From: Kiritimatiellia bacterium
Lineage (GTDB): Bacteria; Verrucomicrobiota; Kiritimatiellia; PWTM01
DNA length: 64,000 nucleotides
Direction of reading: 5' to 3'
NCBI GenBank assembly: GCA_026417735.1
Contig: JAOACR010000009.1
Location: 289,298-353,297, forward strand
In this document: positions 26,752-37,648 of the stretch, one piece after another
Layout: each line of letters starts with the position of its first letter
Numbering within the stretch: position 1 is the stretch's first letter
Program-made: the position numbers and the translations under genes
The notes under the pieces: model-generated
What the model saw: only the letters and a program-made list of their open reading frames with translations
Database searches by the model: none
Told to the model about the DNA's origin: nothing

Positions 26752-27237
26752 CTACATCGTGCCATTCCGATCGTCCGCCGTCTGCCCACCGGCCGGGTAC
26801 AATACCCGCGCGATCTCGTCCGGGGTGCGCGCGGCCAACACCTGCGCACGGATTTGCTCGTCGCCCAGCAGGCGCCCGATTTCCGCCAGAAACTGGATGT
26901 GGGGACCGGCCCGATTGAGGGGCGAGAGCGTCATCACGAAAATCGTCGTCGGCTTGCCATCAATCGAACCGAACTCGACCCCTTCCGGTTTGGTCGCCAG
27001 CGCCGCGATCAGCCGGTCGACCGCGTCGGTCTTCGCATGGGGCAGTGCAATGCCGTTTTGCAGCGCGGTCGGCATCCGGGCTTCCCGTTCCCGCAATGCC
27101 TTCAGCGCGGCCGCACGGTCGAGCACCACGCCCGATCCGACGAGAATATCCAGCAGCTCCTCGATGATCTCCGGCTTCGTCCGCCCCCGCAGGCCGACGC
27201 GTATCGTTTCTTCCGGGAGGATCCGCCGCAAATTCAT
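26752..27237 (-). CDS. PTS EIIA type-2 domain protein (PtsN/fructose-like)
   Basis: 161 residues. The phosphorylated His lies in NGIALPHAKTDAVDRL near residue 66, and MTLSPLNRAGPHIQFLAEIG is typical of the fructose/nitrogen EIIA family. No membrane EIIC or EIIB gene is nearby, so it is more likely a regulatory protein of the PtsN kind than part of a sugar uptake system. It begins 31 bases after the tRNA-Pro gene on the same strand and may share its promoter. Confidence 0.9.
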   Translation of the reverse strand: MNLRRILPEETIRVGLRGRTKPEIIEELLDILVGSGVVLDRAAALKALREREARMPTALQNGIALPHAKTDAVDRLIAALATKPEGVEFGSIDGKPTTIFVMTLSPLNRAGPHIQFLAEIGRLLGDEQIRAQVLAARTPDEIARVLYPAGGQTADDRNGTM

Positions 27238-27268
27238 TGTTGCACCATCCCTGCGGCAACGCCGGCCG

Positions 27269-27345
27269 TGGTCGGGGCGGTGGGATTTGAACCCACGACC
27301 TTTTGGTCCCGAACCAAACGCGCTACCAGTCTGCGCTACGCCCCG
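27269..27345 (-). tRNA. tRNA-Pro, anticodon CGG
   Basis: Read on the minus strand, the acceptor CGGGGCG (27345-27339) pairs with CGCCCCG (27279-27273). The D arm GCGC..GCGC, anticodon stem TTTGG/CCAAA with loop TTCGGGA, and T arm GTGGG-TTCAAAT-CCCAC all fold. The anticodon CGG reads CCG codons, which are frequent in this GC-rich genome. Discriminator A is followed by an encoded CCA (27271-27269); total 77 bases. Confidence 0.97.
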
Positions 27346-27362
27346 ATGCCCGAAGCCGGTGG

Positions 27363-27391
27363 AGTCTATGCGCCAGCCCCCACCGCTTCAA
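27363..27391 (-). promoter_or_regulatory. Promoter of tRNA-Pro
   Basis: On the minus strand TTGAAG (27391-27386), 17 bases, TAGACT (27368-27363), ending 17 bases before the mature tRNA 5' end. It lies just downstream of the enolase stop and may also transcribe the PTS EIIA and EamA genes. Confidence 0.4.
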
Positions 27392-27400
27392 GCCTTCCGC

Positions 27401-29564
<2,164 letters not shown>

Positions 29565-29608
29565 GCAGCGCCCGCGGCAGGCGCCGGCCTGGGAGCTTCG
29601 ACATCGCG

Positions 29609-30481
29609 ATGGCCCTGTTCGGCAAAAAAGCCCGCTACACGAGCGTGACGGTCCGCAAGCGCGACATCCCCGACGGCCTGTGGACCAAGTGTCCCAGCTG
29701 TGGCGAGATCGTCTACCGCAACGCGCTCGCGGAGGCGCTGCAGGTCTGCCCGAAATGCCAGTATCACTTCCCGATGTCGCGGGCGGAACGCATCGCGCTG
29801 CTGGCCGAACCGAACTCCTGGCGCGAGTGGGACGCGGACCTCCGCAGCGCAGACCCGCTGGAGTTCACCGGCACCGCCTCCTACCGCGAGAAGCTCGAGG
29901 AGAACATCCGCAAGACCGGCCATCTCGATGCGGTGAGCTGTGGAACCGCGCGAATCGGCCCGCACGAGGTCGGCCTCGGTGTGATGGATTTTGCGTTTCT
30001 GGGAGCGAGCATGGGGTCGGTGGTCGGCGAAAAGATCACCCGCCTGATCGAACGCTCCACCGCCGCACGGCGGGCGGTGGTGATCGTGTGCGCATCAGGC
30101 GGCGCGCGAATGTACGAGGGCATGCTCAGCCTGATGCAGATGGCGAAAACCAGCGCGGCCTGCGCGCGCCACCGCGACGCAGGGCTGCCCTACATCGCGG
30201 TGCTGACCAACCCGACGACCGCCGGTGTGATGGCAAGCTTCGCGACGCTCGGCGACGTGATCATCGCGGAGCCCGGAGCGCTGATCGGCTTCGCGGGTCC
30301 CCGCGTGATTCGCGAAACCACGCAGCAGGAGCTGCCCCCCGGCTTCCAGACCGCGGAGTTCCTCCTCGAGCACGGCCTGCTCGACGCGGTCGTGCACCGC
30401 CGCGACCTGAAGACGGTGCTGGTCCGTCTGCTCGATTACCTCTCTCCCGCGGGCGCCTCCGCCCCGCCGCCGGCACAATGA
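29609..30481 (+). CDS. accD: Acetyl-CoA carboxylase carboxyltransferase subunit beta
   Basis: 290 residues. The zinc ribbon (KCPSCGEIVYRN..VCPKCQYHF) near residues 27-50 is followed by the carboxyltransferase core: GVMDFAFLGASMGSVVGEKI, CASGGARMYEGMLSLMQMAK, TNPTTAGVMASFATLGDVII and GFAGPRVIRETTQQELPPGF. It carries out the transfer of carboxylate from biotin to acetyl-CoA together with AccA. Its stop overlaps the folC start (ATGA). GGGAG lies rather far upstream (about 13 bases). Confidence 0.97.
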   Translation: MALFGKKARYTSVTVRKRDIPDGLWTKCPSCGEIVYRNALAEALQVCPKCQYHFPMSRAERIALLAEPNSWREWDADLRSADPLEFTGTASYREKLEENIRKTGHLDAVSCGTARIGPHEVGLGVMDFAFLGASMGSVVGEKITRLIERSTAARRAVVIVCASGGARMYEGMLSLMQMAKTSAACARHRDAGLPYIAVLTNPTTAGVMASFATLGDVIIAEPGALIGFAGPRVIRETTQQELPPGFQTAEFLLEHGLLDAVVHRRDLKTVLVRLLDYLSPAGASAPPPAQ

Positions 30482-31890
30482 GCGACCGCGGCGCCGCGGA
30501 ACCCGCGGCCGGCGCCGCCCGCCTGCCAACGGCCGACGCGCTGGCGCGCCTCTACCGTCGTGCGACGTTCGGCATCCGGCCGGGCACCGAGCGCGTCGCC
30601 CGCATGCTCGACGAGCTCGGTGTCCAGCTGCGGCATCGCACAACGCCGCCGCTCGCGTTCGCGCACGTCGCCGGCACGAACGGCAAGGGCTCGGTCTGCG
30701 CGATGATCGAGGCGCTCGCGCGGGAGCACGGCCGACGCACCGCTTTGTATACCTCACCGCACCTGGTGCGGTTCCACGAGCGCATCCGCGTGGACGGCCG
30801 ACCCATCGGCGACGCGGCGCTCGCCACGCATATCCTGGAGGTGGAACAGCTCGCCGACCGCCTCTGGCCGGAGGCGCCCAGCGCACCGACCTTTTTCGAG
30901 GTCGCCACCGTCGTCGCGTTCCGCCACTTCGACCTCGTCGGCGCAGACGTGCGCGTGATCGAGGTTGGAATGGGCGGAGCGCTGGACGCAACCAACGTGT
31001 TGCGGCCCACCGTCGCGGTCATCACCGGCATCGATCTCGATCACACTCGCCACCTCGGCGACACCCGCGCCCAAATCGCGCGGGAGAAGGCCGGCATCAT
31101 TAAGCCCGGTACCCCCGTCGTCATCGGACCCTTGCCAGAGGACGCCCGCGAGGTGGTGGAACGCACCGCCGCGGAGCGTGGCGCGCCGCTGTACGTCGCG
31201 ACCGATCTTGTCCGCGGGCACCGGCTCGGCACTGGCCCGGACGGGCAGCTGGTCGAACTTCACGGCGTCAGCGGCGTTGAGCTGCGCGCCCGCCTGCCGT
31301 TGCTGGGCCCCCACCAGACGGACAATCTGGCGACGGCGATGGCAGCCTTCGAGCTACTGTTGCGCCGCATCGCGGAAGACGGCGGACCGCCGGACTGGCC
31401 CACCCGCCCCGACGCCGCCGCCGTCCGCCGTGCGATCGAGTCCGTCGTGTGGCCCGCACGGATGCAGCGATTGGAGACCGAGCCCGAAGTGTGGCTGGAT
31501 GGCGCGCACAATCCTCAGGCGGCCAGAGTGCTCGCAACCACGCTCGCGGAGCTTGGTCCCCGGCCCACCGCGGTGGTCGCCGGCATGATGGCCGACAAGG
31601 ACGCCGCGGGCTTTTTTCACGCGCTCGCGCCGCAGGTCGCATGCGCCTGGACGGTGCCGGTCGCCAACGAACGAGCGGCCGCACCCGCGGAGCTGGCGCG
31701 CGTCGCGGTCGCCTGCGGTATCTCCGCAGAACCCGCCGGCTCCCTCGAGGAGGCGATCGCCAGAGGCCGCGCCTGGGCGGCGGCTCGCAGCGGCCGCCTG
31801 TTGATCACCGGCTCTCTCTACCTCGCCGGCGAGGTGCTCGCCGCCCGCGGTGGCGAGCATCTCTTCGACCCCCCTCCCGCGCCGCGGTGA
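30478..31890 (+). CDS. folC: Bifunctional folylpolyglutamate/dihydrofolate synthase
   Basis: 470 residues. The P-loop FAHVAGTNGKGSVCAMIEAL, the folate-binding region YTSPHLVRFHERIRVDG, the Mur-ligase-like central motif VIEVGMGGALDATNVL, DLDHTRHLGDTRAQIAREKA and C-terminal WLDGAHNPQAARVLA are all intact. It adds glutamate to folates, which are also the methyl donors for MetE. Overlaps accD by four bases (ATGA) and murG by three (GTGA), so accD-folC-murG-murC are translationally linked. Confidence 0.96.
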   Translation: MSDRGAAEPAAGAARLPTADALARLYRRATFGIRPGTERVARMLDELGVQLRHRTTPPLAFAHVAGTNGKGSVCAMIEALAREHGRRTALYTSPHLVRFHERIRVDGRPIGDAALATHILEVEQLADRLWPEAPSAPTFFEVATVVAFRHFDLVGADVRVIEVGMGGALDATNVLRPTVAVITGIDLDHTRHLGDTRAQIAREKAGIIKPGTPVVIGPLPEDAREVVERTAAERGAPLYVATDLVRGHRLGTGPDGQLVELHGVSGVELRARLPLLGPHQTDNLATAMAAFELLLRRIAEDGGPPDWPTRPDAAAVRRAIESVVWPARMQRLETEPEVWLDGAHNPQAARVLATTLAELGPRPTAVVAGMMADKDAAGFFHALAPQVACAWTVPVANERAAAPAELARVAVACGISAEPAGSLEEAIARGRAWAAARSGRLLITGSLYLAGEVLAARGGEHLFDPPPAPR

Positions 31891-32996
31891 GCCTGCACAT
31901 CCAAATCGCCTGTGGCGGCACCGGCGGACACATTTTCCCCGGCCTGGCGACCGCAGAGGTTCTGCGCGAACGCGGCCACGACGTCGCACTGTGGCTGGCC
32001 GGCAAGGACATCGAAGCGGCGGCCGTGGAGGGATGGACAGGACCCGTGATGTCCGTCGCCGCAGACGGCTTTCCGCGACGCCTGCTCGACTGGCGCAGTC
32101 TTCGGGCCTCATGGCGGCTGCTGCTGGCGGTGCTGCGGTGCCGCCGCCGGATGAGGGACTCGCCGCCGGATGTCTTGCTGGGCATGGGCAGCTATGCGTG
32201 CGTTGCGCCCATCCGCGCCGCAGTCGCGCTCGGCCGGCCAGTCGTGCTGCACGAGGCCAACGTCATTCCCGGACGCGCGGTGATGTGGCTTTCCCGTATC
32301 GCCACCGCCGTGGCCGCCTCGTTCGAAGAAACCCGTTACCACCTTCGACGGCTCGAGATCACCGTCACCGGGCTGCCGCTGCGCCGCGACATCGTCCGCC
32401 GCGCGCTCGAGCTGCAGCGCCAGGCCCGGCCACCCGCTCCCTTCACCGTCCTGGTGATGGGCGGCAGCCGCGGCGCGCACCGGCTAAACGAGGTGATGGT
32501 CGCGGCAGTCCGCCGGCTCGGCCCCGCAGCGCGGACTATGCGATTCCTCCATCTCACCGGCAGCGCGGACGAAGCCGCCGTCCGGACCGCCTACGACCGC
32601 ATGGGGTTGGACCACCAGACTCGGGCGTTCACGCTGGACATGGCCGCGATGTATGCGGCCGCCGATCTGGCGATCTGCCGCGCCGGCGCGACCACCTGCG
32701 CGGAGCTTGCGCTCTTCGGCACGCCCGCCCTGCTGGTGCCGTATCCCTACGCGGCGCGAAACCATCAGCTGGCGAACGCGCGCGCGTTCGCTCGCCACAA
32801 CGGCGTGCATGTGGTCGAGGAACGCGACCTCGAAAGCGGCTGGCTCGCCGACTATATCGCCGGCATGGCCCGCGCTCCGGAACGGCTCGACCGCATGCGG
32901 GCCGCGATGCGTCGGCTTGCCCGCGCGGACGCCGCCGAGCGCCTCGCAGACCTCGTGGAGGCGGTCGCCCACCATGAGCGCGGCCACCCCGATTGA
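31887..32996 (+). CDS. murG: UDP-GlcNAc:lipid I N-acetylglucosaminyltransferase MurG
   Basis: 369 residues from the GTG at 31887 (GTGA overlap with folC). N-terminal glycine loop ACGGTGGHIFPGLATAEVL, then GMGSYACVAPIRAAVALGRP, HEANVIPGRAVMWLSRIA, VMGGSRGAHRLNEVM and the UDP-GlcNAc site ADLAICRAGATTCAELALFG, ending with VPYPYAARNHQLANARAFA. It makes lipid II at the inner face of the membrane. The last 23 bases overlap murC. Confidence 0.97.
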   Translation: MSLHIQIACGGTGGHIFPGLATAEVLRERGHDVALWLAGKDIEAAAVEGWTGPVMSVAADGFPRRLLDWRSLRASWRLLLAVLRCRRRMRDSPPDVLLGMGSYACVAPIRAAVALGRPVVLHEANVIPGRAVMWLSRIATAVAASFEETRYHLRRLEITVTGLPLRRDIVRRALELQRQARPPAPFTVLVMGGSRGAHRLNEVMVAAVRRLGPAARTMRFLHLTGSADEAAVRTAYDRMGLDHQTRAFTLDMAAMYAAADLAICRAGATTCAELALFGTPALLVPYPYAARNHQLANARAFARHNGVHVVEERDLESGWLADYIAGMARAPERLDRMRAAMRRLARADAAERLADLVEAVAHHERGHPD

Positions 32997-34389
32997 GACG
33001 GCACTCGCCCGGCTTGAGGCCGGCGGCCGCGTTCACCTGATGGGTATCGGCGGTGTGGGCGTCGCCGGTCTCGCCCACCTTCTCGCCGCCCAGGGCTTCT
33101 CGGTGTCGGGGTGCGATCCGGCGGCGACCCGACTCCCCCGCGCGCTGGCCGCCGCCGGCATCTCCGTGGCGGCCGGCCACGCCCCCGCCCACCTGCAGCC
33201 GCCGCCTGACTGGCTCATCCGGTCCGCCGCGGTCCCCCCCCATCACCCGGAAATCGCCGAAGCGCACCGTCTCGGGATTCCCGTGTCGCGGCGTGGCGAG
33301 GCGCTCGCCGCACTGACCTACCGCGCCCGCGGACTTGCAGTTGCCGGCACCCACGGCAAGACGACCACCACCGCCATGCTCGTCCAGATCTTCCACGCCG
33401 CCGGCGTGGCTCCGTCCTTCGCGATCGGTGGCGAAGTGGAGGCACTCGGCGGCGTCGCGGGCGGCGGTCAGTCTGACTGGCTGATCGTGGAAGCCGACGA
33501 AAGCGACGGCACGCTCGCGTTCTACTCGCCCGCCATCGCGGTCGTCACCAACGTGGACCTCGACCATCTCGAACATTTCCGCGACCTCGCCGAGTTCCGC
33601 GGCGTCTTCGAGAGGTTTGTGCGTCAGACCCGCGAGGTCGCCTGCCTTTGTGCCGACGACCCCGGTGCCGCCGCGCTGGCCGCTATCGCGCCCCGCCGAG
33701 TGCTCTACGGGCTCGACGACCGTGCCGACGTCCGCGCCGGTCACCGCAAAGCCGGCGGTGGACGACAACGCGCTGGGATATCGATCGGCGGTCGATTTGA
33801 AGGCGAACTGGAACTGCCCGTCCCCGGTGTGCACAACCTGCGGAACGCGCTCGGCGCGATCGCAGCCGCCACGGCCGCGGGAGTGCCGCCTGCGACCTCG
33901 TTGATGGCGCTCGCCCGGTTCCGGCCGGCGCGCCGGCGCATGGACGTGCGCGTCGAACGGCCGGATTTGTTGGTCGTTTCCGACTACGCCCACCATCCGG
34001 CCGAAATCCGCGCGCTGCTGGAAGCGGTCCGAGAAACGTGGCCCGCTCGGCCGCTCCTGGTCGCATTCCAGCCGCATCGTTACACGCGCACTCTGGCGCT
34101 GCGCAACGAGTTTCCTCCCGCGTTCCGCGCGGTCGAACGGTTGTGGCTGGCGCCGGTCTATGCGGCCTCGGAGCCGGTTCTAGCCGGCGGTACCGCGGAA
34201 GACCTGCAGGCCGAGTTTTTCCGGCAGGGCCGTACCGACGTCCGTCTGGCCAACAGCCTGGACGACCTGTGGGCGGCGCTCGAGCGCGAGCGGCGGCCCG
34301 GCGATCTGGTCCTGTTCGTCGGCGCTGGCGATATCGAGGAACTGGCCGACCGCGCGGCACGAGAGTGGGGCGGCGAGATGGCCCGATAG
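32974..34389 (+). CDS. murC: UDP-N-acetylmuramate-L-alanine ligase MurC
   Basis: 471 residues. N-terminal Rossmann motif VHLMGIGGVGVAGLAHLLAA, ATP loop AVAGTHGKTTTTAMLVQIFH, VEADESDGTLAFYSPAIAVV, TNVDLDHLEHFRDL, PGVHNLRNALGAIAAATAAG and the C-terminal SDYAHHPAEIRALLEAVRE with FQPHRYTRT. It adds L-alanine to UDP-MurNAc. It starts 23 bases inside murG. The order folC-murG-murC without murB, ftsQ or ftsZ nearby shows a broken-up dcw cluster. Confidence 0.97.
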   Translation: MSAATPIETALARLEAGGRVHLMGIGGVGVAGLAHLLAAQGFSVSGCDPAATRLPRALAAAGISVAAGHAPAHLQPPPDWLIRSAAVPPHHPEIAEAHRLGIPVSRRGEALAALTYRARGLAVAGTHGKTTTTAMLVQIFHAAGVAPSFAIGGEVEALGGVAGGGQSDWLIVEADESDGTLAFYSPAIAVVTNVDLDHLEHFRDLAEFRGVFERFVRQTREVACLCADDPGAAALAAIAPRRVLYGLDDRADVRAGHRKAGGGRQRAGISIGGRFEGELELPVPGVHNLRNALGAIAAATAAGVPPATSLMALARFRPARRRMDVRVERPDLLVVSDYAHHPAEIRALLEAVRETWPARPLLVAFQPHRYTRTLALRNEFPPAFRAVERLWLAPVYAASEPVLAGGTAEDLQAEFFRQGRTDVRLANSLDDLWAALERERRPGDLVLFVGAGDIEELADRAAREWGGEMAR

Positions 34390-34419
34390 TCCGCCACCCG
34401 CGCGACACCGCCCTTCTGC

Positions 34420-34743
34420 TCAGCGGCGCGGCCCACAGAAGGGAAACGGCGGAAGCGGGCGCGAAAACGCGGGCGGCGCGCACGGCGGATACACCACCCA
34501 AACGGGCGGCCTCCCACAGAAACGGTCACCTGCCGCGACGCGGCCCGGCACCAGCACCCAGCCAGGTATGACGATCACCGGCCGCACAGGCACCTCCGCG
34601 CACCACGGCGCCATCACCGCCGGAGGTGGGTGACCGCGCCATTCCGAGCCGATCCGGAGCCGCACCACCACCCCGCCCGCATACGCGGAACCGCTCAGCA
34701 CCCCCACCACGACAACCGCCAGCCACCATCGTGACCGCATCAT
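34420..34743 (-). CDS. Small secreted proline-rich protein, unknown
   Basis: 107 residues. AAGGAGG lies seven bases before the ATG at 34743, a near-perfect ribosome site. A signal peptide (WWLAVVVVGVLSGSAYAGG) is followed by RLRIGSEWRGHPPPAVM and a repeated aromatic/Pro pattern with three well-spaced Cys (PVIVIPGWVLVPGRVAAGDR, FCGRPPVWVVYPPCAPPAF). I recognise no family. It lies downstream of the YceI gene on the same strand, with a 15-base palindrome in between. Likely periplasmic. Confidence 0.6.
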   Translation of the reverse strand: MMRSRWWLAVVVVGVLSGSAYAGGVVVRLRIGSEWRGHPPPAVMAPWCAEVPVRPVIVIPGWVLVPGRVAAGDRFCGRPPVWVVYPPCAPPAFSRPLPPFPFCGPRR

Positions 34744-34783
34744 TCGACGGCCTCCTTCGGCGTCCGTACAACCCGCCAATTTG

Positions 34784-34798
34784 AAGGACGTCGTCCTT
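34784..34798. repeat. 15-base palindrome upstream of the small secreted protein
   Basis: AAGGACG-T-CGTCCTT, perfect seven-base arms. It sits 41 bases before the start at 34743 and about 45 bases after the YceI stop; it could be a regulator site or a 3'-end hairpin of the YceI mRNA. No T tract follows. Confidence 0.4.
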
Positions 34799-34843
34799 GC
34801 CCGATTATTCACACCATCCAACGCCGGAGCCTACCCCACCGCC

Positions 34844-35461
34844 TCACCTCGGCGACTGTCCCACAATCGCACCCCGGATCTGCACCTCGTCCGCGACCTG
34901 ACGAAACTCCGGATCCTTTGTCATCCCAAACTCGGTCCGTCGCACCGAAAACGCGGTGCGCAGCACGAGCAGATCACCCGTCGCTCCCTCCATCCGCTCG
35001 CCGAGACGGCCGGGCAGATGAGTGGCCACAATCTCGATCGTCAACGGCCGCTCCACCCCGCGGCACCGGAACATCCCCTCCGCCCGAAGCCGCCAACGGT
35101 TCTCCCCCTCCGACACCGCCGATGCGATCTTCCGGATCTCAAAACGCAGCGCCGGGTGTCGGTCCGCGTCAAACCAGTCCGCTCCCATCGCCACCCGTGT
35201 CATCGTCGGATTGACGAACCGCACCGAGCGGGTTTCAACTTCGATGTACCCCGCAGTCTTCTCCGGCGCGCCTGGATCAAACTCGATTTCCCCGCTCACA
35301 CCGCCGGCAAGACCCACGATCGGTTCCACCGCGGTATCGAGCAGAATGTGGAGACCGTTCACGCCCTTGGGGTCACGAAAGTCGTAGACCCTGGGCCCCG
35401 CAGCGACCGCCGTCGCAACGACGAGGCCAAGCACACCTACACGCATCCTTCTCGGGTTCAT
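34844..35461 (-). CDS. YceI family periplasmic protein
   Basis: 205 residues; AAGGAGAGG precedes the ATG. A signal peptide (MRVGVLGLVVATAVAAGPRV) leads into a YceI-type lipocalin-like fold: IVGLAGGVSGEIEFDPGAPE, DWFDADRHPALRFEIRKI and RRTEFGMTKDPEFRQVADEV. The family binds polyprenoid-type lipids in the periplasm; exact role unknown. A TTGACA at 35516-35511 on the minus strand may be the -35 box, although no good -10 follows. Confidence 0.85.
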   Translation of the reverse strand: MNPRRMRVGVLGLVVATAVAAGPRVYDFRDPKGVNGLHILLDTAVEPIVGLAGGVSGEIEFDPGAPEKTAGYIEVETRSVRFVNPTMTRVAMGADWFDADRHPALRFEIRKIASAVSEGENRWRLRAEGMFRCRGVERPLTIEIVATHLPGRLGERMEGATGDLLVLRTAFSVRRTEFGMTKDPEFRQVADEVQIRGAIVGQSPR

Positions 35462-35618
35462 CGTTCCTCTCCTTTTCGCTCACCAAAGACCGTTCCCTCT
35501 CGCACGAGATTGTCAAGGGAGATGCCCGCAACCATCGCGCAGACCTGGAGGGCAACGGTACTGGCATCGCAGGCGGATCTGTGGCAGATTCATCAGCGTC
35601 ACCAAGGAGTCAGACGCG

Positions 35619-36605
35619 ATGACGCACCACCCCAGCCGTCGAGGATTCCTGAAAGCCTCCGTCGCCAGTGCGTTCGCAACGCCACTGGTCATCAGCGCCG
35701 AAGAGCGCCACCTGTTGGCGGCCCGGCCACCTTCCACGCCGCCCGCGACCAGAAACCTCCCGCAATGTCCGGTTGGGAAACTCGGCTCTACGACCGTGAG
35801 CCGTCTCATCTGCGGCGGCAATCTGATCAGCGGCTACGCGCACAGCCGCGACCTGATCTACGTCTCACGACTGCTGAAGGCGTACTTCACCGATGAGAAG
35901 GTGATGGAAACCTGGGCGATCTGCGAACGGCATGGGATCAACACGATGATCATGAACCCCTCCGATCGCCGCGCTCTGGAACTCTACCGCACCTATCGCC
36001 GCAACGGCGGCCGCATCCAGTACATCGCCCAGCTCGACGGCCAGCCGAACGGCATGGATCGGTGCATCGAAGAGGCGGTCGAGTCCGAGGCAATTGCAAT
36101 GCTGCTGGTGGGCAACCTCGGCGACAAGTGGTCCCGCGAGGGAGAGGCCGGCATCGCGCAGATCCGGGACTTCGTCGCGAAAGTCCAGGCGCACGGCGTG
36201 CTGGCCGGTGTCGCCGGCCACGAAATTCGGACCGCAAAGGTCTGTGAGGCGGCCGGCATCGCGCCCGATTTCTATATGAAAACTCTCCATGGCAATCAGT
36301 ATTTCTCCGCGCGACGGCCGGACCAGACCAAGGACGTGATCGACAATTACGCGGTGGACAACTACTGGTGCAAAGACGCGGAGGAAACCATCGAGTTCAT
36401 GGCTTCGGTGAAGCGCCCCTGGCTCGCGTACAAAGTGTTGGCTGCCGGCGCGATCCGACCGCGCGACGGCTTCCGTTACGCGTTCCAGAGCGGAGCGGAT
36501 TTCTGCGTGGTCGGCATGTTCGATTTTCAAATCACGGAGGACGTCGTCGTCGCCAACGAGGTCCTCGCACAGCTTTCCGGGCGTACCCGGCCCTGGATCG
36601 CGTGA
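35619..36605 (+). CDS. Tat-exported aldo/keto reductase-like protein
   Basis: 328 residues with AAGGAG nine bases before the ATG. The N-terminus has a twin-arginine signal (SRRGFLKASVASAFATPLVI). After it, KLGSTTVSRLICGGNLISGY matches the start of AKR-like barrels. The catalytic AKR tetrad cannot be found: the segment that should hold DTAxxYG reads IMNPSDRRALELY and the Lys strand reads IQYIAQLDG. It is therefore probably an AKR-fold protein with another role. Its stop overlaps the GTG of the TraB-like gene (GTGA). Confidence 0.7.
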   Translation: MTHHPSRRGFLKASVASAFATPLVISAEERHLLAARPPSTPPATRNLPQCPVGKLGSTTVSRLICGGNLISGYAHSRDLIYVSRLLKAYFTDEKVMETWAICERHGINTMIMNPSDRRALELYRTYRRNGGRIQYIAQLDGQPNGMDRCIEEAVESEAIAMLLVGNLGDKWSREGEAGIAQIRDFVAKVQAHGVLAGVAGHEIRTAKVCEAAGIAPDFYMKTLHGNQYFSARRPDQTKDVIDNYAVDNYWCKDAEETIEFMASVKRPWLAYKVLAAGAIRPRDGFRYAFQSGADFCVVGMFDFQITEDVVVANEVLAQLSGRTRPWIA

Positions 36606-37534
36606 GCCGGCCGGCGCGTCGTTCTCCGTTCCGGCTGCTTGCGAGCGTGGGGTTATGTGCGCTCACAGTCGGAGCGACGGAACCACCTCCTCCACGGGCG
36701 CTGGCGTGGATCGCGCGAAAAGGGGACGCCGTGCTGCACCTCATCGGCACGGTGCACGCCGGCGAGGCCGCCTCGCCATGGCCCGACGAAGTCGAGTGGT
36801 GCTGGCGCGCGACGACCGCACTGGCGGTGGAGGCGAACATCTCCGACGAGGCCGCGATCCGGGCTCTGACTCGGCGCTACGGCTTCACCCAGGACCCGAC
36901 TGCGACCTGGGGCGAACACTGGAACCCCGCGCTGCAGCAACGCCTGCGAAATGCGCTCGGCGAACTCCCTCCGGACGCGCATCACATGCGGCCGTGGCTG
37001 GTCGCTCAGTCGCTCGTGGTCGCCCATCTGGTTCGCGAGGGGTTCCATCCCGACCAGGGGCTTGACGCGCGACTGATCCGTCGCGCGTACAACGAACGGC
37101 GGCCGATCATCGAGCTCGAAGGCGTAGAACGTCAGCTTCGAATTTTTGCGGACGCACCGCCCGACATCCAGATCGCGATGCTCATCGAGGCGCTCGAGGA
37201 TATCGAGTCCGGCGAGGCCGCGCGCGAAATCCGCCGGATTGTGACCGCCTGCAACACCGGCGATCTCGCCGCGCTGGAAACGCTCTTCCACGAGCTGTCG
37301 CGGCGCAACCGGGCGGCGGACCGCTATCTCTTCCGCCGGCTGTTCGCAGAGCGGCATCCCGAAATGATCCGCGCGATCGAACGGGCGGCGGAAGGTGGCG
37401 AGCGCCCTCTGATTGCAGTGGGTGCGCTGCACTTTGTGGGGCCCGACGGGTTGCCCGCAATGCTCGGGCAGCGAGGGTGGCGCGTCGAACGTCTCTCCGC
37501 GCCACGCGTCCCCGTGTCTTCCTCCGCCCCCTAA
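36602..37534 (+). CDS. TraB/GumN family protein
   Basis: 310 residues from GTG in a GTGA overlap with the previous gene. Signal peptide (FRLLASVGLCALTVGATEPP), then the family pattern: VLHLIGTVHAG near residue 45, LAVEANISDE, MRPWLVAQSLVV, KGxE-like GLDARLIRRAYNERRPIIEL, and near the C-terminus RPLIAVGALHFVGPDGLPAM. The family has a metalloprotease-like fold with paired GxxH/GxxHxxG motifs. Likely periplasmic; substrate unknown. Confidence 0.85.
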   Translation: MSRPARRSPFRLLASVGLCALTVGATEPPPPRALAWIARKGDAVLHLIGTVHAGEAASPWPDEVEWCWRATTALAVEANISDEAAIRALTRRYGFTQDPTATWGEHWNPALQQRLRNALGELPPDAHHMRPWLVAQSLVVAHLVREGFHPDQGLDARLIRRAYNERRPIIELEGVERQLRIFADAPPDIQIAMLIEALEDIESGEAAREIRRIVTACNTGDLAALETLFHELSRRNRAADRYLFRRLFAERHPEMIRAIERAAEGGERPLIAVGALHFVGPDGLPAMLGQRGWRVERLSAPRVPVSSSAP

Positions 37535-37648
37535 GGGGGCACCCCGAAACAGCGTGAGGCATGGTGGGACCGAGCCGGCCCTCCCTTTCCCCCCTCGGCG
37601 CGCTCAGCCCACCTCGCCCATTGCCCCTCACCGCTTCACCGTCCTAGG

